Of a DNA stretch of 64,000 nt, positions 54,566-63,567 are shown one piece after another. The notes below the pieces were generated by a model. That model was not told the origin of the DNA. It saw only the letters and a list, made by a program, of their open reading frames with translations, and did not search any database. A program made the position numbers and the translations under genes. Source of the DNA: Cladocopium goreaui (taxonomy: Eukaryota; Sar; Dinophyceae; Suessiales; Symbiodiniaceae); NCBI GenBank assembly GCA_947184155.2, contig CAMXCT020001669.1:413169-477168 (forward strand). The letters run 5' to 3'. Each line of letters starts with the position of its first letter. Positions within the stretch are counted from its first letter, which is position 1.

Positions 54566-54929
54566 GGTGGCCCTTAGGAAACTCCCATCTGGATCCCACT
54601 TTGACTTCAAGATAAAGATAAAACCTATCCCAAGGATAACCATGATTTCCAGATATGTCCATGTGCGGTAAATGTTTTCTTGTAGTCAAACCGATGAATG
54701 TTTCTGGTGAGTCTCCGTCAGATGCCCTAGACATGTTGCCGAATGACCAATTCATAAAATATATGTCTTACAATGGAGGGGCTCAACCAGCAATCTTGGT
54801 GGTGATTAATTATCTGATATAAGGTGTCCCCAAAATGACACAACTGGTTGTTGGTTAAATAGTTGTGGCCATGTTTGGGATGATCCCCTTGACAATTCCA
54901 TTCTTCCAGGGATTGAAACATATGATCCC

Positions 54930-55167
54930 CATTCTTCCAGGCTCACAATATGATGGCTGCTGGCTGATTGAAACCAATTTGAAACGATTAAAATCTTCAG
55001 CGCTAATCGAAACGCGGTCATGTTTTAGAGGTTCCTTGGGTCAGACAGACGAAAATTTCATCGCGGCACTCCAAAAAAAGGTCATGTTTCCCGCTTTTAT
55101 GACCTCACGTTCATCTAGGAGATTCTGGAATAATGCCATAGTACTTTTAAATAAGGGTAAACCATGA
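54930..55167 (+). CDS. Exon candidate between DUF4116 exons
   Basis: The frame reads SQYDGCWLIETNLKRLKSSA, LIETRSCFRGSLGQTDENFI, AALQKKVMFPAFMTSRSSRR, FWNNAIVLLNKGKP and TGA. Natural composition. The stop makes it hard to place inside the DUF4116 gene unless spliced out. Unknown. Confidence 0.42.
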
Positions 55168-55453
55168 TAAGCCCCAAATTTTTGATCATTCAATGGCCTC
55201 CAGATACATCAACCTCCATATGAGCAACCGTCAAAACTCACGGATACTAAGATATGTATTGGCTGGACATAGGTTGTCAGAAATGCAAAAAACTGAGGGT
55301 AGCGATGGGACCTTTCCAAATAGCGATACCCCATCTTGAGTTCAATAGTTAATAATTGCTACGAATCTGTGCTTAGCGATGGGACCTTTCCAAATGATGT
55401 TGATGTCCATTTCATGAACATATGGATCATGGAGTTTTGACAGCCGCACATAT

Positions 55454-55546
55454 CCCATAGGATCCATGTATGCTATATATGGTAACATGGATCCCATCAA
55501 TATACCCCCAAATGTTAGCATATATACCATACATGGATCCTATGGG
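55454..55546. mobile_element. Family 6 hairpin element, copy 1
   Basis: CCCATAGGATCCATGTATGC and gcatatataccatACATGGATCCTATGGG; the inner part has tggatcccatcaatat, shared with the copy at 59029. Confidence 0.7.
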
Positions 55547-55601
55547 TATGGATCATTCTTGGCCCACTTCGGCTGCCTTATCTCTTCGGCTTCACGCTGA
55601 G

Positions 55602-55700
55602 GCGACGTCTTAAAGGCCGCTGTGTCTTCCTCGGGCGAAGCCTTGCAATATGCCTCCGACGAGTTGCATCTCGGATCTCGCCCTCGGTTTGGACAACTAT
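55602..55700 (+). CDS. DUF4116-type exon 2
   Basis: CACGCTGAG|GCGACGTC starts DVLKAAVSSSGEALQYASDE then LHLGSRPRF. V-L-K-A-A-V ... A-L-Q-Y-A-S-D-E-L is a textbook DUF4116 repeat core. The end is probably at CCTCG|GTTTGG. Confidence 0.65.
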
Positions 55701-55726
55701 TTGGAATGGCATGGGACTTCCCAAAT

Positions 55727-55835
55727 CCCCCATATATATATATTGTTATTGTTATGTGTATTTTATGTGTATATATATATTATATTACATACATATATAT
55801 ATATATTTACATATTTATATATATATGTGATTAAT
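55727..55835. repeat. TA/TG microsatellite block
   Basis: TA runs interrupted by ttgttattgttatgtg. Confidence 0.8.
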
Positions 55836-56254
55836 ATGTGCGTGTGTGTTGATTCATGGATTAGACATGGATCATCGTTTGGGGGATTGAGGAACCAGCA
55901 GGGAACCACGACGGAAGTGTTCATTCCATTGATGTTCCATCCCAAACGATGCGAGGAATGGACAGCCTCACCTCGATGATACTGATCGTTTGTAGTGGGT
56001 TTCCCCAGCCCCAGATCGCATCATTTCAGGTTGGTGATTGTTTTCTGTTGTTTTGCCCCAACAGTTGCTGCTTGAAAACAGACTTCCAAGAAAATTACAC
56101 GGAGCATTTGCAGAAACCAATTTCCAATGTTGTGCGTTGACATCTCCATGTGGTTTCTTTGCATTTCCATCCAACTGTTCCTGAAAAAGCGGCATAAGTA
56201 TAAAGATTAATATTTCCACCCTGAGTGTTGCATCCCATATCTACGTATCTACAT

Positions 56255-56530
56255 ATCTATATTTTTCTTTATAGTTCTATATATCTCAAAATATCTAAAT
56301 ATTTCTATATATATATATTATATCTGTTTGTTTATATATATATATATACACGTATCTATATATATATACTTATATAAATAATAAAAAAAAACTTATAATA
56401 TATATATATACTTATATATTGAAATATCTATGTATCTATATCTATATTTATATACATGAATATATACAGATATTTACATGAATATTTAGATAAATATTTA
56501 CATATATATATATTTACATATAAATACATA
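56255..56530. repeat. TA-rich block
   Basis: Degenerate TA/ATCTA sequence leading into the TCTA tract. Confidence 0.75.
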
Positions 56531-56538
56531 CATAGTTT

Positions 56539-56558
56539 GATCTATCTATCTATCTATC

Positions 56559-56589
<31 letters not shown>

Positions 56590-56640
56590 CTATCTATTTA
56601 TCTGTCTACCTATATCTATCTATCGATCTATTTATCTATA
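56539..56640. repeat. (CTAT)n tetranucleotide tract
   Basis: About 24 units with a few ttta and gtct variants. Confidence 0.92.
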
Positions 56641-56683
56641 TCAAATTCCAGATATCAGATATCCCAGATTTCTATTCTCAAAC

Positions 56684-56813
56684 TACCCTCTGGTTATTTA
56701 ACATAGCCATGGAAAATGGACCATTTATAGATCATTTATAGATGTTTTTTGATGATTTACCTATTAATAGCATGGTGATTCTCCAGTTCGCTACGTTAAA
56801 TAACCAGAGGGTA
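56684..56813. mobile_element. Family 1 hairpin element, copy 18
   Basis: TACCCTCTGGTTATTTAACATAG ... CTACGTTAAATAACCAGAGGGTA, 130 bp, with a short internal duplication (atttatagatcatttatagat). Confidence 0.88.
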
Positions 56814-56838
56814 TTTTCCAGTCAGATTCCTATCCAAT

Positions 56839-56973
56839 CAATGGGAATTTCAGGATCCTAAAATGGAGGTACCTACCATATATAAGGCCTATTTTTTAGG
56901 GCTAAATTTCAGGGGATATCCCCCTGGAATATGGCCCAAAATATGGTACTAACGTACCTCCATTTTAGGATCC
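56839..56973. mobile_element. Family 5 hairpin element
   Basis: CAATGGGAATTTCAGGATCC ... aaggcctattttttaggg ... ggcccaaaatatggta ... cctccattttaggatcc. Confidence 0.82.
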
Positions 56974-57012
56974 AAACTGTTTCCAGTCACCGATCCTAAC
57001 CGATCTCCCAAG

Positions 57013-57090
57013 GAAGGCGGACAAGACCCTGGTGGCCTGTGCCGTGCAACGCCACGTGACGGCCCTGGACTTTGCGGCTGAGACTCGGCC
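57013..57090 (+). CDS. DUF4116-type exon 3
   Basis: TCTCCCAAG|GAAGGCGGAC starts KADKTLVACAVQRHVTALDF then AAET. D-K-x-LV-A-C-A-V-Q ... AL-x-F-A-A-E-T matches the repeat core, with G/C-ending codons. It lies 40 bp after a family 5 element and just before the 13 bp satellite. Confidence 0.62.
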
Positions 57091-57121
57091 CTGCGGTTCA
57101 CGCCATTGTGAAACCAAGTTA

Positions 57122-57550
57122 TAGCATGTTATAACAGTAATGTATAACAGTAATGTATAACAGTAACGTATAACAGTAACGTATAACAGTAATGTATAAC
57201 AGTAATGTATAACAGTAATGTATAACAGTAGTGTATAACAGTAATGTATAACAGTGTATAACAGTAATGTATAACAGTAATGTATAACAGTAATGTATAA
57301 TAGTAATGTATAACAGTAATGTATAACAGTAATGTATAACAGTATTGTAAAACAGTAATGTATAAATGTATAACAGTAATGTATAACAGTAATGTATAAC
57401 AGTAATGTATAACAGTAATGTATAACAGTAATGTATAACAGTAATGTATAACAGTAATGTATAACAGTAATGTATAACAGTAATGTATAACAGTAATGTA
57501 TAACAGTAATGTATAACAGTAATGTATAACAGTAATGTATAACAGTTGTA
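57122..57550. repeat. 13 bp tandem repeat
   Basis: About 32 copies of tgtataacagtaa, with occasional deletions (57255, 57365) and base changes. The minus frame repeats a 13-residue unit (YITVIHYCYTLLL) because 3 x 13 bp is a whole number of codons. Confidence 0.94.
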
Positions 57551-57620
57551 ATGCTATAACTATGAAACATGTTATGCTATGTATAGTTATTACAGTTGGC
57601 AAGTTATAACTGGTTTAAAA

Positions 57621-57926
57621 CTATGTATAACTATAATTTAAGTGCCATTTCTTCACCTTAGTTGCAGGAATTATTTGTATCATCCCATGCATAACTGGCA
57701 TTTCGGGCCATAACTGCAGGTCATGTAGCAAGGCAAAAGAGCTACAACCGAAACGTTCTGCCAAGTCTGGAATTAAGCTTGGTGCGCTGATGTCCCATTG
57801 AACATCCAATAGATGTGTGAAATCATCCCCAAGAAGAGGTCTGGTATCGGGTTGATCGCATTCATTAAATCCTGCAGAAGTAGGATATGTACTAGCCGTT
57901 ACTAGCCCAAAGGAAAAACAACACAT
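57621..57926 (-). CDS. Minus-strand 101-codon frame, natural composition
   Basis: Reads FGLVTASTYPTSAGFNECDQ, PDTRPLLGDDFTHLLDVQWD, ISAPSLIPDLAERFGCSSFA, LLHDLQLWPEMPVMHGMIQI, IPATKVKKW, then a stop at 57621. Strongly protein-like. No family is recognised. It lies in an intron of the inferred DUF4116 gene, on the other strand. Confidence 0.5.
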   Translation of the reverse strand: MCCFSFGLVTASTYPTSAGFNECDQPDTRPLLGDDFTHLLDVQWDISAPSLIPDLAERFGCSSFALLHDLQLWPEMPVMHGMIQIIPATKVKKWHLNYSYT

Positions 57927-58051
57927 GCCATTTGCAGGGTATCATCAAATCAGAGGTCCATTCATGGCATCTGGTGGCTCAAAAACTCATCTGAGAAGAG
58001 TCTAATTTCTAGGCACATGTTTAAGACACATGTTGGATAATTGTTGGCATC

Positions 58052-58246
58052 ATGATTGGGAGACTCAGGGGATATGATTGGGTTGATTTGATGGATATGG
58101 TTGGGATAGTTATTGGGTACAAGTCACCTGAGTACGAGTTCTGCAAGATCCAATTTGCACATTGGTTGCTAAAGACATCAGATGGAAAAGAGGCCCCTCA
58201 CAAAGTATCGACCAGTAAATCAGTTTTTCTATGTGCTGAGTGTTGA
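58052..58246 (+). CDS. Exon candidate
   Basis: The frame reads VIGYKSPEYEFCKIQFAHWL then LKTSDGKEAPHKVSTSKSVF then LCAEC and TGA. Balanced composition. Function unknown. Confidence 0.4.
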   Translation: MIGRLRGYDWVDLMDMVGIVIGYKSPEYEFCKIQFAHWLLKTSDGKEAPHKVSTSKSVFLCAEC

Positions 58247-58297
58247 GGGAGCATCAGTCAGTAGAGTAATTCAATTACACCCCTGCGGAGTAGTTTG

Positions 58298-58401
58298 CTG
58301 GTTGGTAGTTTGGAACATTGTTTATTTCCATATATTGGGAATTTCATCATCCCAACTGACGAACTCATATTTTTCAGAGGGGTAGGTCAACCACCAACCA
58401 G
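58298..58401. mobile_element. Family 2 hairpin element, copy 7
   Basis: CTGGTTGGTAGTTTGGAACA ... ccaactgacgaactcatatt ... CAACCACCAACCAG. Confidence 0.87.
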
Positions 58402-58679
58402 TTTGTCTTCTATCTTGTTCATGAAAGGCAACAAAAAGACATACATGATTGGGATGATCATATGAATCACCCCAGGATTTGCAAACTAGTTTACCGCAAA
58501 ATCATGCAAAATCATCAATGCCATGAATATCCATGAATTGGGATTTCACCCTTGTTTGACCCCAAAATCTATCTGACCCAATATATTCATGTTCTATTTC
58601 TTTGGGGGTTGCTGTCAAATCCTCGTGAAACACAACAAACTTGATTCCAAGCCAGCCACAATTGATTGGCGGAGGGTAA

Positions 58680-58860
58680 TCTCATGTTTTTAGTATGTTC
58701 AATCCATGTTTTGTTGGTTTAATCCCTATTTTTGGAGTGGTTAGATCCCCATATTTTTGTTGGTTAAGTCACTGGTTAAATCCATATTTTGTTGGTGAAG
58801 TCACAGGTAAGTCACAGTTAAGTCCATATTTTTGTTGGTGAAATCCATTTTTTTCTTGGG
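58680..58860. repeat. Degenerate tttgttggtt(a/g)a(a/g)tc repeat
   Basis: Repeated phrases such as ttttgttggttaagtcac and ttttgttggtgaagtcac, with irregular spacing. A similar loose pattern occurs at 32690-32830. Confidence 0.5.
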
Positions 58861-58905
58861 TCAATCCCCAATCTTCCAACATTTCATTCACCGCATCATT
58901 GAAAG

Positions 58906-59028
58906 GAATCCCTACGCCGCGACCGTTCATTCCTGGAGCCATTGATGGCGAAGACCCCACGCGTCTTGGGCCATGCCTCCGACAAGTTGCGTAGCGACAA
59001 GGACTACATGTGCCTTGGCGATCCAAAA
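58906..59028 (+). CDS. DUF4116-type exon 4
   Basis: CATTGAAAG|GAATCCCTACG starts ESLRRDRSFLEPLMAKTPRV then LGHASDKLRSDKDYMCLGDP. It holds the end of one repeat (SLRRDRSFL) and the core of the next (VLGHASDKLRSDKDYM). It ends where the family 6 hairpin begins. Confidence 0.7.
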
Positions 59029-59134
59029 CCCATGACGGATCCATGGTGCTGGTATATGCAAGCCAACATGACTGGGGTATATTGATGGGATCCATGGCAC
59101 ACCATATATAGCAGCACCATGGATCCGTCATGGG
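59029..59134. mobile_element. Family 6 hairpin element, copy 2
   Basis: CCCATGACGGATCCATGGTGCTG and cagcaccatggatccgtcatggg are perfect inverted repeats (23 bp). The centre has gggtatattgatgggatccatgg. Confidence 0.85.
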
Positions 59135-59159
59135 AAATTATTCAAGATACAAATGTGGA

Positions 59160-59277
59160 TACCTTCTGGTAATTTAACATAGCTATTGAAAAATGGCTCA
59201 TTCACAGGTTTTACCGTTGATTTACTTATTCAAAATCGTGATTTTTCATAATTTGCTTTGTTAGTTATTAGAGGGTA
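59160..59277. mobile_element. Family 1 hairpin element, copy 19
   Basis: Left TACCTTCTGGTAATTTAACATAG, right GTTAGTTATTAGAGGGTA; the right end is diverged but AG is kept. Confidence 0.78.
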
Positions 59278-60064
59278 ACCAGCAACAATGGCTAGGCTAT
59301 ATATACTTATATAGTTTTTATATCAGTAGATTAGTCACAAGTCATATAATATATATATATATACAAATATATACACATTGTACACGTGATATAGACATGT
59401 GTGTATATAATGATATAATGAATCATAAACAATAATAACCAGCAATAACTAGTAATAACATGTAATAACAATGGATTCTACTGGGAAATGGATATAAAAG
59501 TAACCAACAACAATGGATAGATATAACCAACAACAGTAGATAAGGTGTGTAAATACATGACTATCTCTCTCTCTCTATGTGTAAAGATATATATATATAT
59601 ACATACATACATACACATATTAAATATGCATAAGCTGAGAGGCTTAGTTATTATGTACTGTACATTTTTCCGGTTCTGATGACGATTGGAACGTAAGAAT
59701 GGTGTTTTTTGGTGATGGGTCAATCAGATAGATGACCAGTCCGCTGTGGGTCCCCAAGTCACCAGTTGGTGTCAACAGAGCCACTGGTGTAACCGGTGAA
59801 ACCCTGGCCCGGAGAATCCCTAAAGAGTCCAGTGACACATCCGATTGCCATGTTTATCATGTTTGTTTACTGCTAGGTAGTATTCTTTCAGCCACAAAGC
59901 AAATTCACGAGTCTCAGGAAAGTTGCTCGTTCAACAATACTTCGTCATTCCTCTTGCATTGCCTTGCAACTGAGATCTGTTTGCAGAAGGACGGCAGATG
60001 ACTTTTGGTTCATCAGTTCACTCAACAATTGTACCCGCATGTGCCCGTAGTGTTATCGATACGA

Positions 60065-60132
60065 TATATTATATAATTATAATATATATATAATATATAT
60101 ATAATATATATATATATATAATATATATATAT
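60065..60132. repeat. TA tract
   Basis: TA repeats with taatata interruptions. Confidence 0.85.
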
Positions 60133-60718
60133 GCCGTCAGTAAACAAACATGGCAAGTGGCTATTCAGTTTTTGTTGTTTTAACTTCTCTCCCATGCGGA
60201 CTTTTTCCACTCATGTCGGCTGCATCTCTTGCAGTCCACCTGCAGATTTTGCAGCCCCCTTCAGGTTCTCCTTGATTCAAAAGGACGAGAATATGCTACA
60301 GCACCTTGGCACACAAAAAGGGCCTAAAATATGGCAACTCCAGCAATGCAGGAAGGACATGATTCTCCTGACATAAAATATGGGCTACTCTTCAGCAAAC
60401 ATGGCTGAGTGGGAAATTTCCGAACTAGTTCAGGACGTTTTCATAGACAAATCATCCGACTAAACGGGGGATGTTCCAGCCGTGTTTAGTCAAGGTATTG
60501 GAGATGCTTAAGCTCCCAGGCTGTGAGCTACCATCCATCTATAGAGATTGTCTAGAATATGTGCATGTCAGGAAAACACCACACACACATCAGACACATT
60601 CAACTTTGCAACTAGGCTACCCTATTCCATCCATCATCATGTTCCCCAGGAAGATGGCTATAACTTCGGTGTTTAGCACAGCTATGCTTGACCCATCTGA
60701 CCTCCAGTCGTTGCCCAG

Positions 60719-60790
60719 GTATGCTTCAGATGAGCTCCGAGCAGACAGGGACTTCATTCTGAAGGCCGGGAGTAGGTCCGGTCCAAGATC
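60719..60790 (+). CDS. DUF4116-type exon 5
   Basis: GTCGTTGCCCAG|GTATGCTTC starts YASDELRADRDFILKAGSRS. YASDELRADRDFIL is the most canonical DUF4116 signature in the window. The upstream frame (LDPSDLQSLPR) may add residues if the acceptor is earlier, at CCCCAG|GAAG (60650). Confidence 0.7.
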
Positions 60791-61229
60791 CGATCTGGGT
60801 CAAAACGTGTTGACGGGTCAAAATGTAAGACCCAGGACCTGTCAGACTTTCGTCGATTTCGTCACCGAATGGAATTCTTGGGGTCTAACCGGCAGTTTGA
60901 CTCATATCCATACGGTTTGAATACGGTCTAAGTGAAAAAAACAACCGGCAGTTTGTGGGATGCATAATGATTGGGTAAGGAAAACACAGACAACATCAAC
61001 CAACCATGATTCAGCCATTAATTATTCCAGATATATTTGATGGTTGAAACTCCCTTTAAATGATGATCAATTTCCCATCAAACGAGTAATCAACGGTCTT
61101 GTTTAAAACCTGTGGAGATCCCGCAATTTTTAAGGGGATGGTCTTGGATCATTTTGTGGTTCAACCACTAAGTCATGGGGCTCTAGTGATTAATGAATAT
61201 TATTGATTAATTTTCTGAAATGAGGGAGT

Positions 61230-61377
61230 GAACGAATCCCTTCCCCATAATATTCATAATATTCAGCACACCCCAGAAACCATGGTTTAGTAGGGCATTG
61301 ACACATCTTTTTTGGACCATAGAATGGGGGTGGTCAAGATCTAAAACCGTGCAGAGGTAAGCAAGTGGAGTTACCCC
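61230..61377 (-). CDS. Minus-strand exon candidate with ankyrin-like repeat
   Basis: Directly after the element's ACCAG on the minus strand: GVTPLAYLCTVLDLDHPHSM then VQKRCVNALLNHGFWGVLNI. G-x-TPL-x-x-x-C ... V-x-x-LL-x-x-G is the ankyrin repeat pattern with a longer loop. The ankyrin frame begins GGG-GTA-ACT, i.e. phase 0 at the splice point. Confidence 0.45.
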
Positions 61378-61479
61378 CTGGTAAATTAACATAACTATGG
61401 AAATTCACCATTTTTAATGGCAAAATCCACTATAAATGGCCATGTTCAATAGCTTTTTGTAGGTTTACCAGGCCGGGTA
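61372..61479. mobile_element. Family 1 hairpin element, copy 20, candidate minus-strand intron
   Basis: Plus ends TACCCCCTGGTAAATTAAC and GTAGGTTTACCAGGCCGGGTA. On the minus strand the GT...AG intron would be 61468-61378 (91 nt). The outer end CCTACAAAAAGCTA is shared with the copy at 62819. Confidence 0.85.
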
Positions 61480-61778
61480 TTTCGAAAAATCGCAGGGGGC
61501 AATCCAACATGATGGACATCGATGGACTTCTTGGAATCCCCAAGGACATCGAACCACATGTGATTCCCACGGAAAAGGGATGATCTAGAACCCTGAAACT
61601 GGGAGAGATCCCCAAGTGGTTTATGTTTAATTAGAACATGATGATCGCTAGAACCCTGAAACTGGGAGAGATCCCCAAGTGGTTTATGTTTAATTAGAAC
61701 ATGATGATCGCATATGATAATATATGATAATGGAATATAATGGATGGAATGGGCTACGCGATTTTCAGACAAAGCCAT
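61469..61778 (-). CDS. Minus-strand exon candidate with 21-residue in-frame duplication
   Basis: Open for over 100 codons up to the element: the unit DHHVLIKHKPLGDLSQFQGS occurs twice, followed by LFRGNHMWFDVLGDSKKSID and VHHVGLPPAIFRNTRP. A second minus frame (61615-61470, SMSIMLDCPLRFFEIPGL) is also open. The first frame reaches the donor CCTG|GTAAAC in phase 1, the second in phase 0. Confidence 0.42.
61586..61711. repeat. 63 bp direct duplication
   Basis: tagaaccctgaaactgggagagatccccaagtgg...gatgatcgc is repeated exactly with a 63 bp period (starts 61586 and 61649). Confidence 0.95.
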
Positions 61779-61855
61779 GTATCAATATATGTATCATATA
61801 TCTGCCATAAAATCCAGCACCCATATCATATATCATACATCATATATTATATATC

Positions 61856-62070
61856 TACCATAGATCCTATCGTAACCTCTGGGGCACCACCTTTCATTTT
61901 CCACATTCCGTCCGTCGCCTCGTTGGTCAGGTGGTACAGATCAAAGGAGATGCCATCCGCCACGCCTGGCACACCCTGTGGGAGGACAAGAGGGCAAAAC
62001 CATCGACTTTTCGGAAGCCCGAAAAGGATGTTTAAGTGGCTTATGACCTCATTTAAGTTATATATATATA
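61856..62070 (-). CDS. Minus-strand exon candidate, natural protein
   Basis: Open for about 70 codons: NEVISHLNILFGLPKSRWFC, PLVLPQGVPGVADGISFDLY, HLTNEATDGMWKMKGGAPEV, TIGSMVDI, then TAA. CTCCCACAG|GGTGTGCC at about 61979 is a good internal acceptor, and the part after it has a strong G/C third-position preference. Probably the same gene as the two minus exons to its left. Unknown domain. Confidence 0.55.
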
Positions 62071-62305
62071 ATTATATAACCTTACTTATTTAAAACTGTT
62101 CAGGGCCAAAACCATAGGGGGTTTTATGTTTTCATGACAAGGCTAGAGATGTCAAGACACGTCAAACCTCACTTGTCCCATAATTCAATGCCTGGTTTGG
62201 GGCATAGCCCATTTAGGATCATTTAGGGACAAATTTTGCTTTGTGATGGTTTGTGATTAATATGGGATCATTTGGACCATATGGGATTATTTGGGATCAT
62301 TTATG

Positions 62306-62429
62306 CAATGTGAGGCCCCCAAAATAGCTAAGTTGGTTTATAACTCCAATAACTATGGTTTATGGTACTTATAACTATAGTACTGGGGCTTTTGTTAACC
62401 AACAAACATCACTCAAAGGCCTCACACTG
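62306..62429. mobile_element. Family 3 hairpin element
   Basis: CAATGTGAGGCCCCCAAAATAGC ... ggcttttgttaaccaacaaac ... GGCCTCACACTG. The right arm is partly rearranged and no TA is seen directly outside. Confidence 0.75.
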
Positions 62430-62579
62430 TGGGATCATTGATCCCAGTTGATGACAAAAATATGGTTTACAGACGTCTGCCTTACCTTGGATGGGCCGGT
62501 GATTGCTCGAAGCAATGCCTGGATGGGCCGGTAGTTTTTTAACGTCGACAAACCAGCATATGTTTTTTGTCCATCTATA

Positions 62580-62690
62580 CACACACACGCACACATATAC
62601 AATCATATGTATATATATGTAATATATGAATACAATCATATGTATATATATATATATGTAATATATGAATATATGTGTATAACTATGAGA
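62580..62690. repeat. CA and TA microsatellite with 38 bp direct repeat
   Basis: acacacac then aatcatatgtatatatatgtaatatatgaata twice in tandem. Confidence 0.8.
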
Positions 62691-62818
62691 ATCATTTTTT
62701 TTAAATCCATAATTAACATCCATCATGTTACCACGTCTGTTTTTGGAGGTCAATTACGCCACTTTGGCAAACACCAGGCGGAGATGCTCCCCCGAGGTGG
62801 GTTTAGAAAACCCCCATG

Positions 62819-62993
62819 ACCCGGCCTGGTAAACCTACAAAAAGCTATTGAAAATGGCCATAGAAATAGTGAGTTTTCCCATGAAAAATGATGATTTTCC
62901 CATGAAAATTGTAATTTTCCCATGAAAATTGTAAGTTTTCCCATGACAAATGGTGATTTTCCATCGTTTTTTGTTAACGTTTACCAGAGGGTA
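62819..62993. mobile_element. Family 1 hairpin element, copy 21, expanded centre
   Basis: Left ACCCGGCCTGGTAAACCTAC, right GTTAACGTTTACCAGAGGGTA. The centre carries four copies of a 20 bp unit (ttttcccatgaaaa(t/a)tg...), making it about 175 bp instead of 110. Confidence 0.83.
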
Positions 62994-63151
62994 ACTACAA
63001 TAACGATATATCTACCATGAACCCAAGTTATTGGATAATTCAACTTCGCCAACGAACTGGGGTACCACCTTGGGGTGCAACAGATCAACCAGATTCTTGG
63101 TGTCCCAGTCCTTTGTTGTTTGATATGCCTATGACTTCCCATATCAGATAA
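62988..63151 (+). CDS. Exon candidate following family 1 copy 21
   Basis: AG-GGT-AAC after CCAG opens 54 codons: GNYNNDISTMNPSYWIIQLR, QRTGVPPWGATDQPDSWCPS, PLLFDMPMTSHIR and TAA. Convincing composition, same phase as for most copies. The exon to the left (frame LEVNYATLANTRRRCSPEVG, LENPHDPA) reaches the donor in another phase, so the two do not join in frame as they stand. Confidence 0.42.
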
Positions 63152-63225
63152 GTTGAATCCATATTCTGTATATTTCTGTCTCTCTCTCACTCTATATATA
63201 TACACACATATATGATACAAATCCT

Positions 63226-63410
63226 ACGTGCATAGATAGACAGATAGATAGATTGATCGATAGATAGATAGATCGATCGATCGATAGATAGATAGATATA
63301 GGTAGACAGATAGACAGATAGACAGATAGACAGATAGACAGATAGACAGATAGACAGATAGATAGATAGACAGATAGACAGATAGATAGATAGATAGAGA
63401 GATAGAGCTA
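63226..63410. repeat. (GATA)n/(CAGA)n tetranucleotide tract
   Basis: About 45 units of gata, gatc and cagatagа-type variants with a regular alternation of cagatagа in the middle. Confidence 0.92.
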
Positions 63411-63470
63411 CACTGCTATATAACACTGCATCATATGTGTATCATATGTGTAGCTCCAGCTGCGATGCAG

Positions 63471-63567
63471 GACCACGAGGTGATCTTGGCTGCTGCCAAG
63501 CAGGATCCAAGGGCCATCCGACATGCTGGGAAGGCGAGGATTGGGGATTTTTCAGCATTACCCTCTG
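63471..63567 (+). CDS. DUF4116-type exon 6, ending in a family 1 donor
   Basis: GCTGCGATGCAG|GACCACGAG starts DHEVILAAAKQDPRAIRHAG then KARIGDFSALPS. D-x-EVIL-A-A-x-K-Q-D-P-x-AI-x-x-A is the DUF4116 repeat. The exon runs to CCCTCTG|GTAAAC, the donor inside the left end of the element at 63559, with the last codon split after its first base. Confidence 0.7.

Noticed and set aside
56965-57602. 201-codon minus frame with YCYTLLLYITVIH repeats
   Set aside because: It is the 13 bp satellite read in a frame that closes after 39 bp. No non-repeat part supports a gene.
1140-60132. TATA-like promoter boxes in the many TA runs
   Set aside because: Dinoflagellate promoters are not known to depend on TATA boxes, and TA runs of this length are ordinary microsatellites here.
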